Positions 31,137 to 41,644 of a stretch of 64,000 nucleotides of DNA are shown here, one piece after another. Below the pieces are notes generated by a model. That model saw only the letters and a program-made list of their open reading frames with translations, was not told the origin of the DNA and made no database searches. The stretch spans positions 62,001 through 126,000 of the forward strand of contig JAGRPL010000010.1 in assembly GCA_019449595.1 (NCBI GenBank), in the 5' to 3' direction. Every line of letters begins with the position of its first letter. Within the stretch, counting starts at the first letter, position 1. Both the position numbers and the translations under genes were made by a program. The stretch comes from Rhodoferax sp. (GTDB lineage Bacteria; Pseudomonadota; Gammaproteobacteria; Burkholderiales; Burkholderiaceae_C).

Positions 31137-32332
31137 GCGCGAACATGAACGCCGCCGGGCCGTCCCAAGGCGTGAAGGCCCCCTCGGGGGGCAGCGCAGT
31201 ACACGCAGTGACAAGCGTGGGGGCGCACAGCCCTTGCGCATTGATCATGGCCGGCGGCACCGGGGGGCACATCTTTCCGGGGCTGGCGGTGGCGCATGCT
31301 CTGCGCGAACGCGGCTGGCGCGTGCACTGGCTGGGTGCACCTGACAGCATGGAGAGCCGACTGGTACCCGCCAAGGGATTTCCGCTGGAGCTGGTGCATT
31401 TCTCTGGCGTGCGCGGCAAGGGGTTGCGCACCGTGGTTGCACTGCCGCTGCGTCTGTTGCGGGCCCTGGCGCAAAGCCGGGCGGTACTGCGCCGGGTCCA
31501 ACCCGACGTGGTGGTGGGGCTGGGCGGCTACATCACCTTCCCGGCAGGGGTGATGGCAGCGCTGCTGGGCAAACCCCTGGTGCTGCATGAGCAGAACTCG
31601 GTGGCCGGCATGGCCAACAAGGTGCTGGCGGTGCTGGCGCGCCGCGTGTTCACGGCCTTTCCCAACGTATTTGCCAAGGGCCAATGGGTGGGCAACCCCC
31701 TGCGGGCGGAATTCCTGCTGCAGCCGGCGCCCGAGCAGCGCTTTGCCGGACGCAGCGGTCCGTTGCGCGTGCTGGTAGTGGGCGGCAGCCTGGGCGCGCG
31801 CGCGCTCAACACCGTGGTGCCGCAGGCCCTGGCGCTGATACCGGCAGACCAGCGTCCGCTGGTGATCCACCAGAGCGGCGAAAAACAGATCGACGAACTG
31901 CGGGCCAACTACGCGGCGGCTGGAATCGCTGTGAGCATCGCCGGGGCGTCCCAAGACACGAAGGCCCCCCCGGAGGTCACTATCACCCCCTTCATCGACA
32001 ACACGGCCCAGGCCTTTGCCGACGCCGACCTGGTGATCTGCCGGGCGGGCGCCAGCACGGTGACGGAGCTGGCGGCCGTCGGTGCCGCGGCTGTGTTTGT
32101 GCCTTTCCCCGCAGCGGTGGATGACCACCAGACCCACAACGCCGCCTTCCTGGTGGACCAGGGAGCCGGCTGGCTGTTGCCGCAGACCGGTCTGACACCC
32201 GCAGTGCTGGCCGAATTGCTACAGAGAACAGAGCGATCTGCACTACTGCAGCGCGGCCTGCAGGCCAAAAAGCTGCAACAAATTCATGCGACGGACGCGG
32301 TAGTGTCCGCCTGCGAGGAGCTCGCCCAATGA
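31133..32332 (+). CDS. murG: MurG glycosyltransferase with N-terminal extension
   Basis: [64 protein letters not shown]. Confidence 0.95.
   Translation: MSANMNAAGPSQGVKAPSGGSAVHAVTSVGAHSPCALIMAGGTGGHIFPGLAVAHALRERGWRVHWLGAPDSMESRLVPAKGFPLELVHFSGVRGKGLRTVVALPLRLLRALAQSRAVLRRVQPDVVVGLGGYITFPAGVMAALLGKPLVLHEQNSVAGMANKVLAVLARRVFTAFPNVFAKGQWVGNPLRAEFLLQPAPEQRFAGRSGPLRVLVVGGSLGARALNTVVPQALALIPADQRPLVIHQSGEKQIDELRANYAAAGIAVSIAGASQDTKAPPEVTITPFIDNTAQAFADADLVICRAGASTVTELAAVGAAAVFVPFPAAVDDHQTHNAAFLVDQGAGWLLPQTGLTPAVLAELLQRTERSALLQRGLQAKKLQQIHATDAVVSACEELAQ
31161..31230. repeat. Dispersed repeat family B, copy 1, in 5' end of murG
   Basis: CGTCCCAAGGCGTGAAGGCCCCCTCGGGGGGCAGCGCAGTACACGCAGTGACAAGCGTGGGGGCGCACAG; contains GCCCCC-TCG-GGGGGC hairpin; shares block with 31946-31977. 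Confidence 0.6.
31946..31977. repeat. Dispersed repeat family B, partial copy 2, internal to murG
   Basis: CGTCCCAAGACACGAAGGCCCCCCCGGAGGTC aligns with CGTCCCAAGGCGTGAAGGCCCCCTCGGGGGGC, same reading frame. Confidence 0.55.
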
Positions 32333-33762
32333 AACACGCGATCAAACACATCCATTTTGTCGGTGTGGGTGGCTCCGGCATGTCCGGCATTGCCGAGGTG
32401 CTGTGCAACCTGGGTTACACCATTTCCGGCTCCGACCTGTCCGACAGCGCCACCCTCAAACGCCTGGCCACGCTGGGCATCCAGACCCATGTGGGTCACG
32501 CGGCCGAGCACGTGGCGGGCGCCGACGCGGTGGTCACGTCCACGGCGGTGCAGGCCGACAACCCGGAGGTCATCCGCGCCCGTGCCATGCACATTCCCGT
32601 TGTGCCGCGCGCCCTGATGCTGGCCGAGCTGATGCGCCTGAAGCAGGGCATTGCCATTGCCGGCACCCATGGCAAGACCACCACCACCAGCCTGGTGGCC
32701 AGCGTGCTGGCCGAGGCCGGTCTGGACCCCACCTTTGTGATTGGCGGACGCCTCAACAGCGCCGGCACCAATGCCCGCCTGGGGCAGGGCGAGCACATCG
32801 TGGTGGAGGCAGACGAGTCGGACGCCTCCTTCCTGAACCTGTTGCCGGTGATGGCGGTCGTGACCAACATCGATGCCGATCACATGGAAACCTACGGCCA
32901 CGACTTCGGCAAGCTGAAGAAGGCGTTCGTGGACTTCCTGCACCGCATGCCGTTTTACGGCACGGCCATCCTGTGCACCGATGACGCCGCCGTGCGGGAG
33001 ATCTCCGAGCAGGTGACCTGCCCGATTACCAGCTACGGTTTCAACGAAGACGCCCAGGTGCGCGCCGTGGACGTGCGTGCCGTGGGGGGGCAGATGCATT
33101 TCACGGTGCAGCGCCGCAACGGTGTGGTGCTGCCCGACCTGGACGTGGTGCTCAACCTGCCGGGGCGGCACAACGTGCTCAATGCGCTGTCGGCCATCGC
33201 CGTGGCGGTGGAGCTGAACATTGCCGACGCCGCCGTGCTGAAGGCGCTGGCCGAGTTCCGCGGTGTGGGCCGGCGTTTCCAGCGCTACGGGGATCTGCCG
33301 CTGCCCGCTGGCGGCGTGCTCACCGTGATCGACGACTACGGCCACCACCCGGTGGAAATGGCCGCCACGCTGGCGGCCGCGCGCGGGGCCTTCCCGGGGC
33401 GCCGCCTGGTGCTGGCGTTCCAGCCCCACCGCTTCACGCGCACCCGCGACTGCTTTGAGGATTTCGTCAAGGTGATTGGCCAGGCCGACTCGGTGCTGCT
33501 GGGTGAGGTGTATGCCGCGGGCGAGGCGCCCATCGTGGCCGCCGACGGCCGCTCGCTGGCACGGGCGCTGCGCATTGCCGGCAAGGTGGAGCCCATCTTC
33601 GTGGACGACATTGCCGCCATGCCCCAGGCCATCGTGGACAACGCCCGGCCGGGCGACGTGCTGCTGAGCATGGGAGCCGGCTCCATCGGTGCCGTGCCAG
33701 CCAAGGTGGTGGAACTGCTACAAAAAAATGAGCTGCCTGCGCAGAAAGGTCAAGGGCTATGA
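32329..33762 (+). CDS. murC: UDP-N-acetylmuramate--L-alanine ligase MurC
   Basis: [34 protein letters not shown]. Confidence 0.96.
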   Translation: MKHAIKHIHFVGVGGSGMSGIAEVLCNLGYTISGSDLSDSATLKRLATLGIQTHVGHAAEHVAGADAVVTSTAVQADNPEVIRARAMHIPVVPRALMLAELMRLKQGIAIAGTHGKTTTTSLVASVLAEAGLDPTFVIGGRLNSAGTNARLGQGEHIVVEADESDASFLNLLPVMAVVTNIDADHMETYGHDFGKLKKAFVDFLHRMPFYGTAILCTDDAAVREISEQVTCPITSYGFNEDAQVRAVDVRAVGGQMHFTVQRRNGVVLPDLDVVLNLPGRHNVLNALSAIAVAVELNIADAAVLKALAEFRGVGRRFQRYGDLPLPAGGVLTVIDDYGHHPVEMAATLAAARGAFPGRRLVLAFQPHRFTRTRDCFEDFVKVIGQADSVLLGEVYAAGEAPIVAADGRSLARALRIAGKVEPIFVDDIAAMPQAIVDNARPGDVLLSMGAGSIGAVPAKVVELLQKNELPAQKGQGL

Positions 33763-33785
33763 GCCAATTGGATGCAAATTTGAAG
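33714..33785. repeat. Dispersed repeat family A copy spanning murC stop / ddlB start
   Basis: AACTGCTACAAAAAAATGAGCTGCCTGCGCAGAAAGGTCAAGGGCTATGAGCCAATTGGATGCAAATTTGAAG; resembles copies at 44124 and 51698. Confidence 0.55.
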
Positions 33786-34751
33786 GCTGCCGGGTCGGCC
33801 CCGGGCGTGGGCGCCGCGCTGGGCAAGGTCGCCGTCCTGATGGGCGGCACCTCGGCCGAGCGCGAGGTGTCGCTGATGTCGGGCAACGGTGTGCTCAAGG
33901 CCTTGCTGTCCCGCGGGGTGGATGCCCACGCGTTCGACCCAGCCGAGCGGGACCTGGATGCGCTCAAGCGCGAAGGCTTTGCGCGCTGCTTCATTGCCCT
34001 GCACGGCCGCCACGGCGAAGACGGCACGGTGCAGGGTGCGCTCGAACTGCTGGGTATTCCCTACACTGGCTCGGGCGTCATGGCCTCGAGCATCTCCATG
34101 GACAAGGTCATGACCAAGCGCATCTGGCGCTTTGAAGGCCTGTCCACCCCGGCGTGGAGCCAGGTGCACAGTGGTGCCGAAACCCGTGCGGCGTTTGCCG
34201 AGTTGGGCGCGCCCATGATCGTCAAGCCCGCGCGCGAAGGCTCCTCTATCGGCTTTACCAAGGTCATGTCCGCCGACCAGTGCGAGGCCGCGTACGCCCT
34301 GGCCTCGCAGCACGACCCAATGGTGCTGTGCGAGCAGTTCATTGCCGGTGATGAAGTGACCTGCCCCGTGCTGGGCCCCACGGACCAGCCACGGGCGCTG
34401 CCCGTCATCCGCATCGTGGCCCCCGACGGCAACTACGACTACCAGAACAAGTACTTCACCGACACCACGCAGTACCTGGTGCCCGCGGGCCTGCCGGCCG
34501 GCGAGGAAGACGCCATTGCGGCCATGGTCTGCAAGGCCTACCAGGTGCTGGGTTGCCGCGGCTGGGCGCGGGCCGACGTGATGATCGACGCGCGGACCCG
34601 CAAGCCCTACCTACTGGAAATCAACACCTCGCCCGGCATGACCGGGCACTCGCTGGTGCCCATGTCGGCCCGCGCCGCCGGCATCAGCTACGAAGACCTG
34701 TGCGTGCAGTTGCTGCAGCACACCGACCTGGATGGAGGTGCCCGCGCATGA
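33759..34751 (+). CDS. ddlB: D-alanine--D-alanine ligase
   Basis: [34 protein letters not shown]. Confidence 0.95.
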   Translation: MSQLDANLKAAGSAPGVGAALGKVAVLMGGTSAEREVSLMSGNGVLKALLSRGVDAHAFDPAERDLDALKREGFARCFIALHGRHGEDGTVQGALELLGIPYTGSGVMASSISMDKVMTKRIWRFEGLSTPAWSQVHSGAETRAAFAELGAPMIVKPAREGSSIGFTKVMSADQCEAAYALASQHDPMVLCEQFIAGDEVTCPVLGPTDQPRALPVIRIVAPDGNYDYQNKYFTDTTQYLVPAGLPAGEEDAIAAMVCKAYQVLGCRGWARADVMIDARTRKPYLLEINTSPGMTGHSLVPMSARAAGISYEDLCVQLLQHTDLDGGARA

Positions 34752-35533
34752 ACCGTGCCGAGGCGATGCCGCTGGATGTCAAGCTGATGAACATGACCGC
34801 AGCGGTCCTGTTGCTGACGTTTGCCGTCTTTGGCGCTGTCGCCCTCGCCCGCTGGGTTGCGCGCATGCCGGTCTTTGACATCCGCAGCATTACCGTCAGC
34901 GGGGATGTCCAGCACAACAACCTGCTCACGCTGCGCGCCAACGTCACCCCCCGCCTGTCGGGCACCTTCTTCAGCGTGGACCTGGCCCGCGTGCGGACGG
35001 TCTTCGAGTCGGTGCCCTGGGTGCGCCAGGCCGTGGTGCGGCGCGATTTCCCCAACCGCCTGCAGGTCGTGCTGCAGGAACACAAGCCGGTGGCCTACTG
35101 GGGCGGCGACGGCGACGTGCGCCTGATCAACAGCTATGGCGAAGTATTCGAGGCCAACGTGGGGGAAGTGGAGCAGGAAGCACTGCCCCAGCTCAGCGGA
35201 CCCGAAGGCCGCAGCGCCGAAGTGCTGGCCATGTACCGCACCCTGGCACCGCTGTTCGAGCCGATGGAATTGCCGATCGAGCAGCTGGAACTCTCGGGCG
35301 GCGGCAGCTGGCGGGCCCACCTGGAATCGGGTGCCGTCATTGAACTGGGTCGGGGCGAGACGGCGGACATTGTCGCGCGCGTGCAGCGCTTTCTCCAGAC
35401 CCTCACCCAGGTGACCTCCCGCTACGCCCGGCATGCCAATGCCGTGGAGTCGGCGGATTTGCGACATGAAAACGGGTATGCCATCCGGCTGCGCGGCGTG
35501 AGCACGCTGGCGGCTGCAGGCCCCAAAAAGTAA
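34748..35533 (+). CDS. ftsQ: Cell division protein FtsQ
   Basis: POTRA-like [50 protein letters not shown]; between ddlB and ftsA. Confidence 0.93.
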   Translation: MNRAEAMPLDVKLMNMTAAVLLLTFAVFGAVALARWVARMPVFDIRSITVSGDVQHNNLLTLRANVTPRLSGTFFSVDLARVRTVFESVPWVRQAVVRRDFPNRLQVVLQEHKPVAYWGGDGDVRLINSYGEVFEANVGEVEQEALPQLSGPEGRSAEVLAMYRTLAPLFEPMELPIEQLELSGGGSWRAHLESGAVIELGRGETADIVARVQRFLQTLTQVTSRYARHANAVESADLRHENGYAIRLRGVSTLAAAGPKK

Positions 35534-35560
35534 CGGAAAAAGGACTCTGCAGGAATCCAT

Positions 35561-36790
35561 ATGGCAAAAGAATACAAAGACCTGGTCGTCGGGCTGGACA
35601 TCGGAACCGCCAAGGTCATGGTGGTGGTGGCCGAGGTCTTGCCCGGGGGCGAACTGAAGCTGGCCGGCCTGGGCGTGGCACCCAGCAACGGCCTCAAGCG
35701 CGGTGTGGTGGTGAACATCGACGCCACGGTGCAGAGCATCCAGCAGGCGCTGCGCGAAGCGGAGCTGATGGCCGACTGCAAGATCACCCGCGTGTACACC
35801 GGCATCACCGGCAGCCACATCCGTGGCCTGAACTCCAGTGGCATGGTGGCGGTGAAAGACCGCGAGGTGACGCCGGCGGACGTGGCCCGGGTGGTGGAGA
35901 CGGCCAAGGCCATCAACATCTCCACCGACCAGCGCCTGTTGCTGGTGGAGCCGCAGGAATTCATCATCGATGGCCAGGACGTGCGCGAGCCCATTGGCAT
36001 GAGCGGCATCCGCCTGGAAGCCAAGGTGCACATCGTGACCGGCGCCCAGAGCGCGGCCGAGAACATCATCAAGTGCGTGCGCCGCTGCGGCCTGGAAGTG
36101 GAGCAACTCATGCTCAACCCGCTGGCCAGCAGCCTCTCCGTGCTGACCGAGGACGAGCGTGAGCTGGGCGTGGCGCTGGTCGACATTGGCGCCGGCACCA
36201 CCGACATCGCCATCTTCACCAACGGCGCCATCCGCCACACGGCCGTGATCCCGATTGCCGGCGACCTGATCACCAGCGACATCGCCATGGCCCTGCGCAC
36301 GCCGACCAAGGATGCCGAGGACATCAAGGTCGAAAGCGGCCACGCCAAGCAACTGCTGGTGGACCCGGAAACGCAGGTCGAGGTACCCGGCCTGGGCGAC
36401 CGCGGTCCGCGCATGCTCAGCCGCCAGGCGCTGGCCGGCGTGATCGAACCGCGCATCGAGGAAATTTTCAGCCTGGTGAACCAGGTCATGCGCGAGTCCG
36501 GTTACGAGGAAGTGCTGTCCTCGGGCATCGTGCTCACCGGCGGCAGCTGCGTCATGCCGGGCATGGTGGAGCTGGGCGAAGACATCTTCCTCAAGCCGGT
36601 GCGCCGCGGCATTCCGAAATACACCGGCGCCCTGTCGGACATGGTGGCCCAGCCCCGTGCCGCTACGGTCATGGGTCTGCTGGAAGAGGCCCGCCTGGCG
36701 CGCATGCGCGGCTACAAGGTGGCGCAGAAAAACGGCTCCATGAAAACAGCACTCGGCCAGGTCAAAGACTGGTTCATCGGGAACTTCTGA
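35561..36790 (+). CDS. ftsA: Cell division protein FtsA
   Basis: VVGLDIGTAKVMVVVAEV, DIGAGTTDIAIF. Confidence 0.96.
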   Translation: MAKEYKDLVVGLDIGTAKVMVVVAEVLPGGELKLAGLGVAPSNGLKRGVVVNIDATVQSIQQALREAELMADCKITRVYTGITGSHIRGLNSSGMVAVKDREVTPADVARVVETAKAINISTDQRLLLVEPQEFIIDGQDVREPIGMSGIRLEAKVHIVTGAQSAAENIIKCVRRCGLEVEQLMLNPLASSLSVLTEDERELGVALVDIGAGTTDIAIFTNGAIRHTAVIPIAGDLITSDIAMALRTPTKDAEDIKVESGHAKQLLVDPETQVEVPGLGDRGPRMLSRQALAGVIEPRIEEIFSLVNQVMRESGYEEVLSSGIVLTGGSCVMPGMVELGEDIFLKPVRRGIPKYTGALSDMVAQPRAATVMGLLEEARLARMRGYKVAQKNGSMKTALGQVKDWFIGNF

Positions 36791-36933
36791 CCATGGAACA
36801 CAAGACTTGGCTGGCGCGGGGAAGTCCCCATTGGCGATGGCGATGCGTAGATCCGCCGGCTTAGGCCGACCCAACATACAAAAACATACCAGCAACTGCG
36901 TTAACAGATTTATTGAAACTTCAGGAGAACAAC

Positions 36934-38163
36934 ATGGCCATCGAAATGATTGAAGAAGAAGCGTTTAACCAAGGCACCCAGATCAAGGTCATTGGCGTGG
37001 GCGGCGGCGGCGGCAACGCGGTCGAGCACATGATCAACACCGCGGTCGGCGGCGTGGAGTTCATCTGCGCCAATACCGATGCCCAGGCCCTATGCCGCAG
37101 CACGGCGCACAAGACCATCCAGCTCGGCGCGGGTGGCCTGGGCGCTGGCAGCAAGCCCGAGAAAGGCCGCGAGGCGGCGGAGCTGGCCGAGTCCGACATC
37201 CGCACCGCCATTGAAGGCGCGCACATGCTGTTCATCACCGCCGGCATGGGCGGGGGCACTGGCACCGGCGCGGCGCCGGTCATTGCCCGCGTGGCCAAGG
37301 AAATGGGCATTCTGACGGTGGGTGTAGTCACCAAGCCCTTCGACTTCGAAGGCGGTCGCCGCATGAGCAACGCCGATTCCGGCCTGACCGAACTGGAAGC
37401 CAACGTGGACTCGCTGATCGTGGTGCTCAACGAGAAGCTGCTGGAAGTGCTGGGCGATGACGTCTCGCAGGACGAGGCCTTTGCCCACGCCAACGACGTG
37501 CTGAAGAACGCGGTGGGCGGCATTGCCGAAATCATCAACGTGCCCGGCCATGTGAACGTCGACTTCGAAGACGTGCGCACCGTCATGGGCGAGCCCGGCA
37601 AGGCCATGATGGGCACGGCCCTGGCCAGCGGCCCGGACCGCGCCCGCATTGCCGCCGAGCAGGCCGTGGCCTGCCCGCTGCTCGAAGGCATCGACCTCTC
37701 CGGCGCCAAGGGCGTTCTGGTGCTGATCACCGCGGCCAAGGGTTCGCTGAAGCTGTCCGAATCCAAGCTGGCGATGAACACCATCCGCGCCTACGCGTCG
37801 CCCGACGCGCATGTGATCTACGGTACTGCGTACGACGACGAGCTGGGCGAGAACATCCGCGTCACCGTGGTCGCCACCGGCCTGTCCCGCCAGGGCGCGC
37901 GCCGCACGGCCCCGCCGCTGCAGGTGCTGCGCACCGGAACCGACAACGTGCCGTTCCATGTGCCCACGCTCAATGCCCAGGCCAACGGCGTGGCCAGCGC
38001 GGGCGCGGCACCGGCAGGCCTGGCCCAGCCGGACTACGGCAGCATGGGAACCCCGGCCGTCTGGCGCGGCCGCACCTCGGCTGCCGCCAAGGTCGACGCC
38101 CTGTCCAGCGGTGGCATGGACGACTACGAAATTCCGGCCTTCCTGCGCAAGCAGGCGGACTGA
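36934..38163 (+). CDS. ftsZ: Cell division protein FtsZ
   Basis: IKVIGVGGGGGNAVEHMI, GMGGGTGTGAAPV tubulin signature, C-terminal DYEIPAFLRKQAD. Confidence 0.97.
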   Translation: MAIEMIEEEAFNQGTQIKVIGVGGGGGNAVEHMINTAVGGVEFICANTDAQALCRSTAHKTIQLGAGGLGAGSKPEKGREAAELAESDIRTAIEGAHMLFITAGMGGGTGTGAAPVIARVAKEMGILTVGVVTKPFDFEGGRRMSNADSGLTELEANVDSLIVVLNEKLLEVLGDDVSQDEAFAHANDVLKNAVGGIAEIINVPGHVNVDFEDVRTVMGEPGKAMMGTALASGPDRARIAAEQAVACPLLEGIDLSGAKGVLVLITAAKGSLKLSESKLAMNTIRAYASPDAHVIYGTAYDDELGENIRVTVVATGLSRQGARRTAPPLQVLRTGTDNVPFHVPTLNAQANGVASAGAAPAGLAQPDYGSMGTPAVWRGRTSAAAKVDALSSGGMDDYEIPAFLRKQAD

Positions 38164-38250
38164 GCGCCCCACACTCCTGCATGGCGCCCCTGTGGGGGCC
38201 GGGGTCGCCTGCGGGCGGCCCCGCGTCCGTGCCCCCTGCGCTTTTACAAT

Positions 38251-39180
38251 ATGGCCGTGCTCAAACAACGAACCCTCAAATCCATTACCCGCGCCGTGGG
38301 CGTGGGGCTGCACAGCGGCCAGCGGGTGGAGCTGACCCTGCGCCCGGCGGCGCCCGACACGGGCATCGTGTTCCGGCGCGTGGATCTGCCCGCGCCCGTG
38401 GACATCGTGGTGGGGGCCACAGCCGTGACGGATACGCGGCTGGCGTCCACCATTTCCAATGGCGCGGTCAAGGTCAACACGGTGGAACACCTGATGTCGG
38501 CCTGTGCCGGCCTGGGGGTGGACAACCTGTACGTCGACATCACGGCCGAGGAAGTGCCCATTCTGGACGGCTCGGCGGCCTCGTTCGTGTTCCTGCTGCA
38601 GAGTGCGGGCATCGAGCTGCAGAACGCGCCGCGCCGCTTCATCCGCCTGCTGCGCCCGGTGGAGGTGCGCGAAGGCACGGGAGCGGCCGAGAAGTGGGCG
38701 CGGCTGGAGCCGTACCACGGCTACAAGCTCAGCTTCGAGATCGACTTCAAGCACCCTGCGGTGGACTCCACCGGCCAGTGCGTGGAGTTCGACATGAGCA
38801 CCGGTTCTTATTCCAAGGACATCGCGCGCGCGCGCACCTTCGGTTTCACCAAGGACGTGGAGATGATGCGCGCCAACGGCCTGGCGCTGGGTGGCGGGCT
38901 GGACAATGCCATCGTCATGGACGACTACAAGGTGCTCAACGCCGACGGTCTGCGCTACGACGACGAGTTCGTCAAGCACAAGATCCTGGACGCCATGGGC
39001 GACCTGTACCTGGTGGGCAAGCCGCTGCTGGCCAGCTACCGGGCTTTCCGTTCCGGCCACGCGCTCAACAACAAGTTGCTGCGCGAACTGCTCGCCCGTG
39101 CCGATGCCTGGGACGTGGTGACCTTCGAAGACGAGAAGCAGGCCCCCAACGGGTTTGCGCAGCTGGCCCGGGCCTGGTAG
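38251..39180 (+). CDS. lpxC: UDP-3-O-acyl-N-acetylglucosamine deacetylase LpxC
   Basis: [43 protein letters not shown]. Confidence 0.95.
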   Translation: MAVLKQRTLKSITRAVGVGLHSGQRVELTLRPAAPDTGIVFRRVDLPAPVDIVVGATAVTDTRLASTISNGAVKVNTVEHLMSACAGLGVDNLYVDITAEEVPILDGSAASFVFLLQSAGIELQNAPRRFIRLLRPVEVREGTGAAEKWARLEPYHGYKLSFEIDFKHPAVDSTGQCVEFDMSTGSYSKDIARARTFGFTKDVEMMRANGLALGGGLDNAIVMDDYKVLNADGLRYDDEFVKHKILDAMGDLYLVGKPLLASYRAFRSGHALNNKLLRELLARADAWDVVTFEDEKQAPNGFAQLARAW

Positions 39181-39202
39181 GGCGCTGGGCGTCGCGGTTG
39201 CC

Positions 39203-39379
39203 ATGGCATTCTTCCGCTGGTTCGTTCTGTTGCTGCTGCTGGGCGCGGCCGTGCTGTTTGCCGCCTTCGCCGTGACCGGTCAGGCGCGTTTCAAGCGCTG
39301 GGGCCTGTTCATCCTGAAGTGGACGCTGCTGGGGGCCTTTGGCTTCTTCGGTGTCCTTATCCTGCAGCGAATCGCCTAG
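39203..39379 (+). CDS. Small hypothetical membrane protein (58 aa)
   Basis: MAFFRWFVLLLLLGAAVLFAAFAVTGQARFKRWGLFILKWTLLGAFGFFGVLILQRIA; two TM segments. Confidence 0.65.
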   Translation: MAFFRWFVLLLLLGAAVLFAAFAVTGQARFKRWGLFILKWTLLGAFGFFGVLILQRIA

Positions 39380-39410
39380 CCGCCCTAGCCGCCCTGGCTG
39401 CCCTGGCTGC
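39375..39410. repeat. 9-bp tandem minisatellite, four units (A-A-B-B)
   Basis: CCTAGCCGC CCTAGCCGC CCTGGCTGC CCTGGCTGC between convergent gene ends. Confidence 0.75.
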
Positions 39411-39411
39411 G

Positions 39412-39960
39412 TCAGCGGCTGCGCCCCGCCCGGTAATTGCCGCCGATCTTGCCGCCCAGGCCGCTGGCCTGCGCCAGGCGCGCCATGGCGCTGCCGGCGT
39501 GGGCGTGGGTGATGGCCAGGCCCAGGGCGTCGGCGGCGTCCGGACCGGGCAGGCCGGGCAGCACCAGCAGGCGCTGCACCATGGACTGCACCTGGGCCTT
39601 GTCCGCCCGGCCGTGACCGGCCACCGCCTGCTTCATCTGCAGCGCCGTGTATTCGGCCACCGGCAGGTCCTTGGACACCAGGGCCGTGATGCAGGCGCCG
39701 CGTGCCTGCCCCAGCAGCAGGGTGGACTGGGGGTTGACGTTGACGAACACTATCTCCACGCAGGCGCAGTCCGGCTCGTAGCGCTGCACCACCTCGCCGA
39801 TGCCGTCGAACAGTACCTTGAGCCGCGCCGGCAGGGCGCCAACTTCCAGGTGCTGGGTGCTGATGGTGCCGCTGGCCACGTAGCGCAGCGCGGACCCTTC
39901 CACGTCCACCACGCCGAAGCCGGTGGTGCGCAGGCCAGGATCGATACCCAGTATTCTCAT
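39412..39960 (-). CDS. ruvC: Holliday junction endonuclease RuvC
   Basis: [45 protein letters not shown]. Confidence 0.96.
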   Translation of the reverse strand: MRILGIDPGLRTTGFGVVDVEGSALRYVASGTISTQHLEVGALPARLKVLFDGIGEVVQRYEPDCACVEIVFVNVNPQSTLLLGQARGACITALVSKDLPVAEYTALQMKQAVAGHGRADKAQVQSMVQRLLVLPGLPGPDAADALGLAITHAHAGSAMARLAQASGLGGKIGGNYRAGRSR

Positions 39961-39961
39961 G

Positions 39962-40015
39962 CTATGGTTTTAGTAGCTGCCTGCGCAATATGGGCGCCGG
40001 CTACAGGTTGAAATA
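39962..40015. repeat. Possible dispersed repeat family A copy between ruvC and cdsA-like gene
   Basis: CTATGGTTTTAGTAGCTGCCTGCGCAATATGGGCGCCGGCTACAGGTTGAAAT; poly-T plus TAGTAGCTGCCTGCGC core. Confidence 0.45.
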
Positions 40016-40990
40016 CCACCGCGCGGAGTGGAAGAAGACCGGTGCGGCAAAGCACAGGGCGTCCACCCGGTCGAGCAAGCCACCGGCGCCGGTGGTGGAG
40101 CGGCCCTCGGCGCCCCAGCTCGGGATGCCGCGGTCGCGCTTGAGCGCCTTCATGACGAAGTGCCCCAGCGAGCCGGCCACGCAGGCGATGAAGGCCAGCG
40201 CAAACGCCGTGCCCGGCACCCAGGGCGTGATACCCGCCAGCACGGCGCCCACCAGGCCGCCAACGCCCACGCCCATGCCCCAGCTGCGCCAGTTGAAGCT
40301 GCGGCTGATGGCCGGCGCCACCGGCGGACGCTGCAACCGGCGTGCGGCCAGATGCTGCGTCAGCATGCAGGTCTGCATCACCAGCACCAGGAAGAACACC
40401 AGAAAGGCGTTCTTGTTGTCGTAGCCCGGGAACTTCAGCATCAGCAGGGCCGGCACGTGGCTCATGCCGTAGATGCACACCATGATGCCCCACTGCAGCT
40501 TGGCATTGCGTTCCAGGAAGCGCAGCGGATCGTTGGCCAGAGCGCTGACCAGGGGCAGCGCGAGAAACACATAGACCGGGATGAACACCGCGAACATGTC
40601 GAAGTGGCCGGACCCCACCAGCCAGTACTGCACGGGCAGCACCACAAAGAAGGCCAGTACTAGGCTGCGGTGGTCGCCCAGGCGGGTGGGAGAGAGGGTC
40701 AGGAATTCGCGCAGCGCAAACAGTGAGACCAGGGCGAACAGGGTCAGCGCCACCCAGTCACCGGCGACCCAGCCGACCCAGAACACCAGCACCATGAACC
40801 AGCTGGTGCGCAGGATGCCGTCCACGTCCTTGAGCTCCCTGCGCCACCGCTCGGCGTGGGCGTCGTCGCCATGGTCCCGGATGGACAGGATGAAGGCCGT
40901 GGCGCTGGCCAGCAGCAGCAGCCCGAACACCAGCACGAACAGGGCGCCGACCTGCTGCGTGGGAGTCATGTTTTTCAGGAAGAAGTACAT
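40001..40990 (-). CDS. Phosphatidate cytidylyltransferase-like membrane protein
   Basis: Multi-TM; C-terminal GSLGHFVMKALKRDRGIPSWGAEGRSTTGAGGLLDRVDALCFAAPVFFH matches CdsA signature. Confidence 0.88.
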   Translation of the reverse strand: MYFFLKNMTPTQQVGALFVLVFGLLLLASATAFILSIRDHGDDAHAERWRRELKDVDGILRTSWFMVLVFWVGWVAGDWVALTLFALVSLFALREFLTLSPTRLGDHRSLVLAFFVVLPVQYWLVGSGHFDMFAVFIPVYVFLALPLVSALANDPLRFLERNAKLQWGIMVCIYGMSHVPALLMLKFPGYDNKNAFLVFFLVLVMQTCMLTQHLAARRLQRPPVAPAISRSFNWRSWGMGVGVGGLVGAVLAGITPWVPGTAFALAFIACVAGSLGHFVMKALKRDRGIPSWGAEGRSTTGAGGLLDRVDALCFAAPVFFHSARWYFNL

Positions 40991-40999
40991 GCCCTTGTC

Positions 41000-41611
41000 C
41001 TATACGTCGCGCAGCGCCAGCACGGCACTGCGGGCACGCTCCAGGAAGGCGCGGCGGTCCTCGCCGTCCTGCAGCGCCATGGGGGTGCCGAACGTGACGG
41101 AGCACAGCACCGGCACCGGCACCACCTCGCCCTTGGGCAACACGTGCTGCACGTTGTTGATCCAGACCGGCACCAGCACCACGTTGGGAAACTTCGCCGC
41201 CAGGTTGTACAGGCCGGCCTTGAAGGGCTGGGGCTCTCCGGTGAAGCCGCGGGTGCCCTCGGGGAACAGGATGATGGAGTCGCCGTTCTCCAGTGCGTCA
41301 AACAGGGGCTCCAGCGGGTCTTCCTCGGCGCTGCGGTCGCGCGAGACGTAGATCACGTTGAAGACGGCGGTGGTGAGCCATTGCCGAAAGGGCGACTTGG
41401 TCCAGTAGTCGCGTGCGGCGATGGCGCGGGTCACGCTGCGCAGCTCGTGGGGCAGGGCGGCCCAGATCATCACCAGGTCGGCATGGCTCTGGTGGTTGGC
41501 GAAGTAGATGCGCTGTTCGGCCTTGGGCGGGCAACCGTGCCAGCGCGCCTGGGCGCCCGTCAGCACCCGGATCAGGCCCAGCAGAAACCAACCCATCAAC
41601 TTGGCAAGCAT
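41000..41611 (-). CDS. 1-acyl-sn-glycerol-3-phosphate acyltransferase (PlsC-like)
   Basis: YFANHQSHADLVMIWAAL (NHxxxxD) and ILFPEGTRGFTGEPQPFKAGLYNLA. Confidence 0.9.
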   Translation of the reverse strand: MLAKLMGWFLLGLIRVLTGAQARWHGCPPKAEQRIYFANHQSHADLVMIWAALPHELRSVTRAIAARDYWTKSPFRQWLTTAVFNVIYVSRDRSAEEDPLEPLFDALENGDSIILFPEGTRGFTGEPQPFKAGLYNLAAKFPNVVLVPVWINNVQHVLPKGEVVPVPVLCSVTFGTPMALQDGEDRRAFLERARSAVLALRDV

Positions 41612-41644
41612 GGCCGCGATGATACAGACCGTTGGCCGTGCCGG

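Noticed and set aside
32205-32300. murG 3' end GCTACAGAGAACAGAGCGATCTGC... as a full family A copy
   Set aside because: Only partial module similarity; mentioned in the C-terminal capture finding but not listed as a feature
37090-39204. 704-aa minus-strand ORF opposite ftsZ/lpxC
   Set aside because: Antisense shadow of two certain genes
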